Shown: positions 14,082 through 17,960 of the stretch, piece by piece
How positions within the stretch are numbered: the first letter of the stretch is position 1
Layout of the letters: every line of letters starts with the position of its first letter
DNA from: a bacterium
GTDB lineage: Bacteria; Ratteibacteria; UBA8468; B48-G9; JAFGKM01
Reading direction: 5' to 3'
NCBI GenBank assembly: GCA_035370465.1
Contig: DAOOVW010000022.1
Location: 1,419 to 19,378, forward strand
DNA length: 17,960 bases
Notes under the pieces: generated by a model
Databases searched by the model: none
What the model was told of the DNA's origin: nothing
What the model saw: the letters and a program-made list of their open reading frames with translations, nothing else
Program-made: the position numbers and the translations under genes

Positions 14082-14109
14082 ATTTTAATAGATTGGTTTT
14101 TTATGTCAA
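14082..14109 (-). promoter_or_regulatory. Promoter of the ddl-fts operon, probably leaderless
   Basis: On the minus strand a perfect TTGACA (14104-14109) is followed after 16 bases by TAAAAT (14082-14087). Only seven bases separate the -10 box from the ddl ATG (14072-14074), so transcription would start at or next to the start codon. There is no ribosome binding site before this ATG, consistent with a leaderless message. Confidence 0.5.
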
Positions 14110-14120
14110 TTTTAAATTGA
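14106..14120. promoter_or_regulatory. 15-base palindrome, candidate operator
   Basis: TCAATTT and AAATTGA are perfect 7-base arms around a central T. The dyad covers part of the ddl -35 box and lies about 20 bases upstream of the iclR -35 box. It is a plausible regulator binding site between two divergent transcripts, for instance for the adjacent IclR protein. AT-rich dyads can arise by chance, so confidence is modest. Confidence 0.4.
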
Positions 14121-14138
14121 TAAAAGAATATGTGTGTG

Positions 14139-14166
14139 TTGACAGAAAAATTTTTTGTAGTATAAT
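14139..14166 (+). promoter_or_regulatory. Strong sigma-70-type promoter of the iclR operon
   Basis: Perfect TTGACA (14139-14144) and perfect TATAAT (14161-14166) are separated by 16 bases. A second TATAAT occurs at 14173-14178. Transcription from the first would start near 14173 and leave a leader of about 30 bases. The ATG at 14203 lacks a clear ribosome binding site. This is the best promoter match in the window. Confidence 0.65.
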
Positions 14167-14202
14167 TTACGATATAATAGTATCAATACGACAATGTAGA
14201 AA

Positions 14203-14961
14203 ATGGAAAAGAAAATAAAAGTAATAGAAAAAATAATGGGAATATTTGAAGTATTAGCAGATAGGGGAAAAGAGGGTTGTAGTGTTAGTGAAATCGCAAA
14301 GAAATTAAACTTGAAATTAACGACAACTCATTCACTTGTTTCAACTCTATTTTCACTTGGTTATCTTGAAAAAAATATTCAGACAAGAAAATATAAAATT
14401 GGAGAAAAACTATTGAATATATTTTTACCTTTTGCTAATAGGAATATTTTACTTAAAGTTTCAGAGCCAGTTATGAAAGCACTTGCAGAAGAAATAAAAG
14501 AATCGGTTGTACTTGCAATTTTCTGGAAAGGTGAAAGATATACAATAGCAACTGCATCTTATGACAAACAATTAATATCAGTTAATTTAAACCAATTTAT
14601 ATATAGTTCTTGTTACAGCCAGGCAACAGGTAGAGTTTTACTTTCCTATTTAGATAAAAAGGTGGTTAATGAGTATATAAAAAGAAATGGTTTTCCAAAA
14701 GAAAAATGGAATAATATAAGAAATTATAATGACTTACAAAAAGAACTTAAAAAAATAAAAGAAAAGAAAATTGAAATAATAGAGAGAGAAACAGTTGTAG
14801 CAATAGCAGTTCCCATTTTTAGCCCTGATGGAAAAGTATGTGCTTCTCTTGGTGTTTATTTACCAAGGATAAGATTTAAAGGACAAAGAAAAGAAAAAAT
14901 AATAAAAGAAATAAAAAAAGCGGGCGAACAAATTACCTTAAACTTAAGAGGAGAAAAATGA
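14203..14961 (+). CDS. IclR family transcriptional regulator
   Basis: A 252-residue dimeric DNA-binding regulator with a small-molecule effector domain. The N-terminal winged helix-turn-helix (about residues 4-72) contains SVSEIAKKLNLKLTTTHSLV and the wing LGYLEKN, followed by the YKIGEKLL linker typical of IclR proteins. The effector domain (about 80-248) contains SCYSQATGRVLLSYL and VAIAVPIFSPDGKVCASLGVYLP, both family hallmarks. Its stop overlaps the start of the FAD oxidoreductase gene by four bases, so it is first in that operon and most likely controls it, possibly also the divergent ddl promoter. IclR proteins usually sense organic acids, sugars or aromatic compounds; the ligand here is unknown. 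Confidence 0.92.
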   Translation: MEKKIKVIEKIMGIFEVLADRGKEGCSVSEIAKKLNLKLTTTHSLVSTLFSLGYLEKNIQTRKYKIGEKLLNIFLPFANRNILLKVSEPVMKALAEEIKESVVLAIFWKGERYTIATASYDKQLISVNLNQFIYSSCYSQATGRVLLSYLDKKVVNEYIKRNGFPKEKWNNIRNYNDLQKELKKIKEKKIEIIERETVVAIAVPIFSPDGKVCASLGVYLPRIRFKGQRKEKIIKEIKKAGEQITLNLRGEK

Positions 14962-16460
14962 TAAAAGCAGAGAATGGCAGGATAGAATTTAAAGAAAATC
15001 TTAATGTGAAATATGAAGTGGATGTTGTTGTAGTTGGTGGTGGAACAGCAGGATTTGCAGCGGCAATAAGCAGTGCAGAGAATGGGATGAAGACGATGCT
15101 TATTGAAAAACAGGGAGCACTCGGTGGGCTGGTGACCCTTGGTTTGGTATGTTACATGGCAAGTTATCCAGAAGGAATAGGAAAAAGATTACTGGAAAGG
15201 TTAGAAGATGGAAAGGGTATAGCAGAAAGGATTTGTGATCCTGAAAAAACAAAGTATATTATGGAACAAATGGCGATTGAGGCAGGAGTAAAAATTCTTT
15301 ACTGGACTTATGTTATTGATTCAATAGTTGAAGGAAATGAAATAAAAGGAGTTGTAATACAAAATATTTCCGGTAGAAGTGCAATTTTAGCAAAAAGAGT
15401 TATTGATTGTAGTGGAGATGCAGAAGTTTCCTATTTTTCAGGAGTACCTGTTGAAGAAGGATGGGAATTAATGGATGGATATAATCAGGCAGTTTCTTTA
15501 GATTTTGTTTTAAATAATGCTGATACAACAAAATTTCAACCGAGGGATTTTTATTCTACAATTCAGATGAAAATAGAAGAAGCAGCAAGAAAAGGAAAAT
15601 TACCACGACTTGTTGAAAAAGGATATTTAGGTCCATTTCCAGGAAGACCATCAGATAGAGGAGAAGTTTATGCTTGTACTGCTCATAGCAGAAAATGTAA
15701 AGCAACAGATGCAGAGGATTTAACAAGAATTGCAATTGAACAGAGAAAGCAAATTCAACAATTAGTAGAATTTTATAGAGAAACTGTTTGTGGATTTGAG
15801 AATTCATGGTTAAGTTATACTGCAACTATTTTAGGAGTAAGAGAGTCAAGAAGGATTGTTGGAGAATATAAATTTACAGGAGAAGACCTTGCATTAGCAA
15901 AAAAATTTCCTGATGCAATTGCAAGAGACACACATGGTTTTGATATACATAATCCCATAAATGACCTGCCTCATATAAAACATACTCATTTTAAGGAACC
16001 AAAAGAACCAGCATTTTGTACTAAAGAACCAAGACAAGACGGAAGGGTTTGTTGTGTGAAAAATAATCCAAAAGGGGAATATAGAGCATATTTGAAGCCA
16101 GGGCAATATTATGAAATTCCTTATAGATGCCTTGTTCCAGTTAAAATTGACAATTTACTTGTAGCAGGTAGATGTATTTCTGCTGATTTTGAAGGAAGTG
16201 CTGGAACAAGATTAATAATGACATGTATAACAATAGGACATGCTGCGGGAACTGCTGCATCTCTTTCAATTAAAGAAAATGTTGCTCCAAGAAAATTAAA
16301 TACTAATCTCCTAAGAGATAAACTTGACGATGAAGGTGTAAATTTGAAAAAAGAACCACCAGTTTATGTAAAAGGTGGACCAAGAAAACCTATTCCTGAA
16401 AATGCTGAATTTTATGTTTATACTGGCGATGGTGAAGATGAAATAAGAATAAAGGAATAA
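14958..16460 (+). CDS. FAD-dependent oxidoreductase (FAD_oxidored family)
   Basis: A 500-residue flavoprotein of the FAD-dependent oxidoreductase family related to the fumarate reductase flavoprotein fold (PF12831 type). The N-terminal dinucleotide-binding fold VVVGGGTAGFAAA (24-36) ends in acidic Glu50 (LIEK), followed by GALGGLVTLG. RVIDCSGDAEV (mid N-terminal half) and the C-terminal block around 397-437, with LLVAGRCIS and GSAGTRLIMT, complete the FAD site. There is no signal peptide, so it is cytoplasmic. It is rich in cysteine and histidine in 340-380 (HIKHTHF, VCCVKNN). A GAGGAG site precedes the ATG. Its substrate is unknown. The neighbours, an IclR regulator and Fe-S proteins, suggest electrons pass between this flavin and the Fe-S partners. 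Confidence 0.85.
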   Translation: MIKAENGRIEFKENLNVKYEVDVVVVGGGTAGFAAAISSAENGMKTMLIEKQGALGGLVTLGLVCYMASYPEGIGKRLLERLEDGKGIAERICDPEKTKYIMEQMAIEAGVKILYWTYVIDSIVEGNEIKGVVIQNISGRSAILAKRVIDCSGDAEVSYFSGVPVEEGWELMDGYNQAVSLDFVLNNADTTKFQPRDFYSTIQMKIEEAARKGKLPRLVEKGYLGPFPGRPSDRGEVYACTAHSRKCKATDAEDLTRIAIEQRKQIQQLVEFYRETVCGFENSWLSYTATILGVRESRRIVGEYKFTGEDLALAKKFPDAIARDTHGFDIHNPINDLPHIKHTHFKEPKEPAFCTKEPRQDGRVCCVKNNPKGEYRAYLKPGQYYEIPYRCLVPVKIDNLLVAGRCISADFEGSAGTRLIMTCITIGHAAGTAASLSIKENVAPRKLNTNLLRDKLDDEGVNLKKEPPVYVKGGPRKPIPENAEFYVYTGDGEDEIRIKE

Positions 16461-16489
16461 AAAAAGTTAGGATAAACATAGGAGAAAAA

Positions 16490-17383
16490 ATGATAACGAG
16501 TGAAGAAGTGAAAGAAGTAGGGAAGAGGTGTGGAGCAGACCTTGTAGGTATTGCATCAATGGATAGATTTGAAGGAGCACCAAAACAGATGGACCCAAGA
16601 TACATAAATCCTGATGCAAAGGCATTAATTGTAATAGCAACAAGAATCCCAAGAGGGACATTAAGGGGAATTGAAGAAGGGACATATTTTCTTTCATATT
16701 CTTCAATGGGATATGGTGGAATTAACTCAGTTTACAATCCAATGATTTTATGGCAATTAGTTAGATATATAGAAAATGAGGGATATGAAGCAACTCCTAT
16801 TCCAAATGATTATTATAACTGGCCAGCAATTGATTATCATTCAGGGGTAATAAAAGAGAACTGGAGTAGACCTGTTTCCCCAGAAAAACCGGCACCAGAT
16901 GTATTTATCCATTTCAGAATTGCCGCATTTTGTGCTGGATTAGGAGAGATTGGTTATAGTAAGGTCTTTCTTACTCCTGAATTTGGACCAAGACAGAGAT
17001 TTGCATGTATTTTAACAGATGCTCCACTCCAACCAGACCCAATATATGAAGGACCCAAAATATGTGATAGGTGTATGTTATGTGTAAAAGAATGCAGTGG
17101 AAAAGCAATAAGTTCAAAAGAGGTAGTTAAAATTAAAGTTGCAGGTAGACAAATAGAATGGGGGAAATTAGATATTGACGCGTGTTCAAAAGGATTTCAA
17201 GGTGGGAACAAGAAATTTAATCCTTTTATAGGAGAACCAAGTGAAGTTATATCTTATTCAAGAGCACTTGAAGGAGGGAAAGGATGTATCCGTGCATGTA
17301 TGATACATTTAGAACAAGAGGGAAAATTAAAAAACAAATTTGAAGAACCATTTAGAAAAAGAAAACCATGGGAACTTAAATAA
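16490..17383 (+). CDS. QueG-like 4Fe-4S protein, paralogue 1
   Basis: A 297-residue cytoplasmic iron-sulfur protein, distantly like epoxyqueuosine reductase (QueG) and reductive dehalogenase-like proteins, but not clearly a tRNA-modifying enzyme. The N-terminus (EVGKRCGADLVGIASMDRF) and FRIAAFCAGLGEIGYSKVFLTPEFGPR (about 142-168) match the catalytic portion of that superfamily. A ferredoxin-type motif follows: Cys192, Cys195, Cys198, Cys202 (CDRCMLCVKEC), without the proline that normally follows the fourth cysteine. Further cysteines at 232, 266 and 270 could serve a second cluster, which looks incomplete compared with QueG. AGGAG lies 7 bases before the ATG. It follows the FAD gene by 29 bases. 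A near-copy starts 42 bases downstream. Confidence 0.85.
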   Translation: MITSEEVKEVGKRCGADLVGIASMDRFEGAPKQMDPRYINPDAKALIVIATRIPRGTLRGIEEGTYFLSYSSMGYGGINSVYNPMILWQLVRYIENEGYEATPIPNDYYNWPAIDYHSGVIKENWSRPVSPEKPAPDVFIHFRIAAFCAGLGEIGYSKVFLTPEFGPRQRFACILTDAPLQPDPIYEGPKICDRCMLCVKECSGKAISSKEVVKIKVAGRQIEWGKLDIDACSKGFQGGNKKFNPFIGEPSEVISYSRALEGGKGCIRACMIHLEQEGKLKNKFEEPFRKRKPWELK

Positions 17384-17425
17384 TTTAATTATTCTAAAAT
17401 GATAAACTAAAAGGAGGAAAGAGAA

Positions 17426-17960
17426 ATGATAACAAGTGAAGAAGTAAAAGAAGTAGGTAAGAGATGCGGAGCAGACCTTGTAGGGATTGCATCAATGGAT
17501 AGGTTTGAAGGAGCCCCTAAACAGATGGACCCAAGATACATAAATCCTGATGCAAAAGCATTAATAGTGTTTGGGTTTCGTATTCATAGAGGGCTTTTAA
17601 GGGGAATTGAAGAAGGGACATATTTTAGTGGTTATACATCAATGGGATATGGTGGGATAAATACTGTATTTGCTCCTTTGGTATTAAGGCAGGTATGTAA
17701 TTTTATTGAAGATAATGGATATGAATCCACAGCATATCCCAATCCTCTTGTAGCAGTTGCTGTTGATATTGCAACAGGAGAATTTAAAAAAGGATGGAGT
17801 AGACCTGTTTCCCCAGAAAAACCGGCACCAGATGTATTTATTCATTTTAGGATCGCTGCATTTTGTGCTGGATTAGGAGAGATTGGATATAGCAAGGTCT
17901 TTCTCACTCCTGAATTTGGACCAAGACAGAGATTTGCATGTATTTTAACAGATGCTCCAC
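17426..17960 (+). CDS. QueG-like 4Fe-4S protein, paralogue 2 (cut by window end)
   Basis: The frame starts at ATG 17426 after a strong AAGGAGG and runs open to the window edge, giving 178 codons. Residues 1-48 are identical to paralogue 1, as are the last 55 visible residues from Trp124 to the edge (WSRPVSPEK... TDAP). Between them, residues 49-123 differ at roughly half of positions and the region is one residue shorter. Within the identical blocks only silent base changes occur. The Fe-S motif, expected about 13 residues further on, is beyond the window. The pattern suggests two enzymes with a shared cofactor scaffold and different substrate- or partner-facing parts, though gene conversion of the flanks could give the same picture. 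Confidence 0.85.
   Translation, partial: MITSEEVKEVGKRCGADLVGIASMDRFEGAPKQMDPRYINPDAKALIVFGFRIHRGLLRGIEEGTYFSGYTSMGYGGINTVFAPLVLRQVCNFIEDNGYESTAYPNPLVAVAVDIATGEFKKGWSRPVSPEKPAPDVFIHFRIAAFCAGLGEIGYSKVFLTPEFGPRQRFACILTDAP

Larger units (their letters stand above)
16490..17960 (+). repeat. Tandem gene duplication with conserved flanks and diverged centre
   Basis: DNA blocks 16490-16633 and 17426-17569 are near-identical, differing by a dozen or so silent changes. Blocks 16862-17027 and 17795-17960 are also near-identical, with about eight silent changes and long runs of perfect identity at both ends. The sequence between the blocks is only patchily alike. The unit length is 936 bases from start codon to start codon. 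Confidence 0.85.

Noticed and set aside
15556..16706. Minus-strand open frames within the FAD and Fe-S genes
   Set aside because: They are antisense shadows of well-supported genes, leucine/phenylalanine-rich as expected from the complement of AT-rich coding DNA, and have no ribosome binding sites or family motifs.

Overview
The window is about 18 kb of AT-rich, gene-dense bacterial chromosome. It reads as an uncultured Gram-negative-type anaerobe with very tight operons, overlapping start and stop codons, and strong AGGAG-type ribosome binding sites. The ddl-ftsQ-ftsA-ftsZ block, the Gfo/Idh/MocA-TIM barrel-DUF6807 sugar cassette and the FAD/Fe-S module would fit an Omnitrophota- or Ratteibacteria-like lineage near the PVC group. 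That placement is an inference from gene content, not a measured phylogeny.

Layout. (1) Bases 1-467 hold no credible gene. They are a repeat- and hairpin-rich island, about half G+C at 181-300, unlike the AT-rich remainder. (2) A small membrane protein (468-935, minus) and the polyamine pair speD-speE (1043-2249, plus) diverge from overlapping face-to-face promoters. (3) From 14074 down to 2257 twelve minus-strand genes run without a meaningful gap: ddl, ftsQ, ftsA, ftsZ, a xylose-isomerase-like TIM barrel protein, a Gfo/Idh/MocA dehydrogenase, a DUF6807 (PmoA-like) protein, a xylulokinase-like FGGY kinase, rpsI, argC, a GmhB-like HAD phosphatase and a dihydrolipoamide dehydrogenase-like flavoprotein. 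Most junctions overlap by 4-28 bases or are separated by 10-24. (4) A divergent promoter region (14075-14202) with a 15-base palindrome separates ddl from a plus-strand operon: an IclR regulator, an FAD-dependent oxidoreductase, and two tandem QueG-like 4Fe-4S proteins, the second cut by the window edge.

How the parts may work together. The long minus-strand transcript joins peptidoglycan precursor synthesis and Z-ring assembly with a four-gene sugar or sugar-acid catabolic cassette, a ribosomal protein and an arginine step. The cassette could oxidise or isomerise a sugar derivative and end in a phosphorylated ketose. The IclR-FAD-Fe-S operon looks like a self-regulated redox pathway on an unknown substrate. 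Its two Fe-S paralogues are identical at the protein level over residues 1-48 and over the last 55 visible residues, but only about half identical in between. This is the most unusual pattern in the window.
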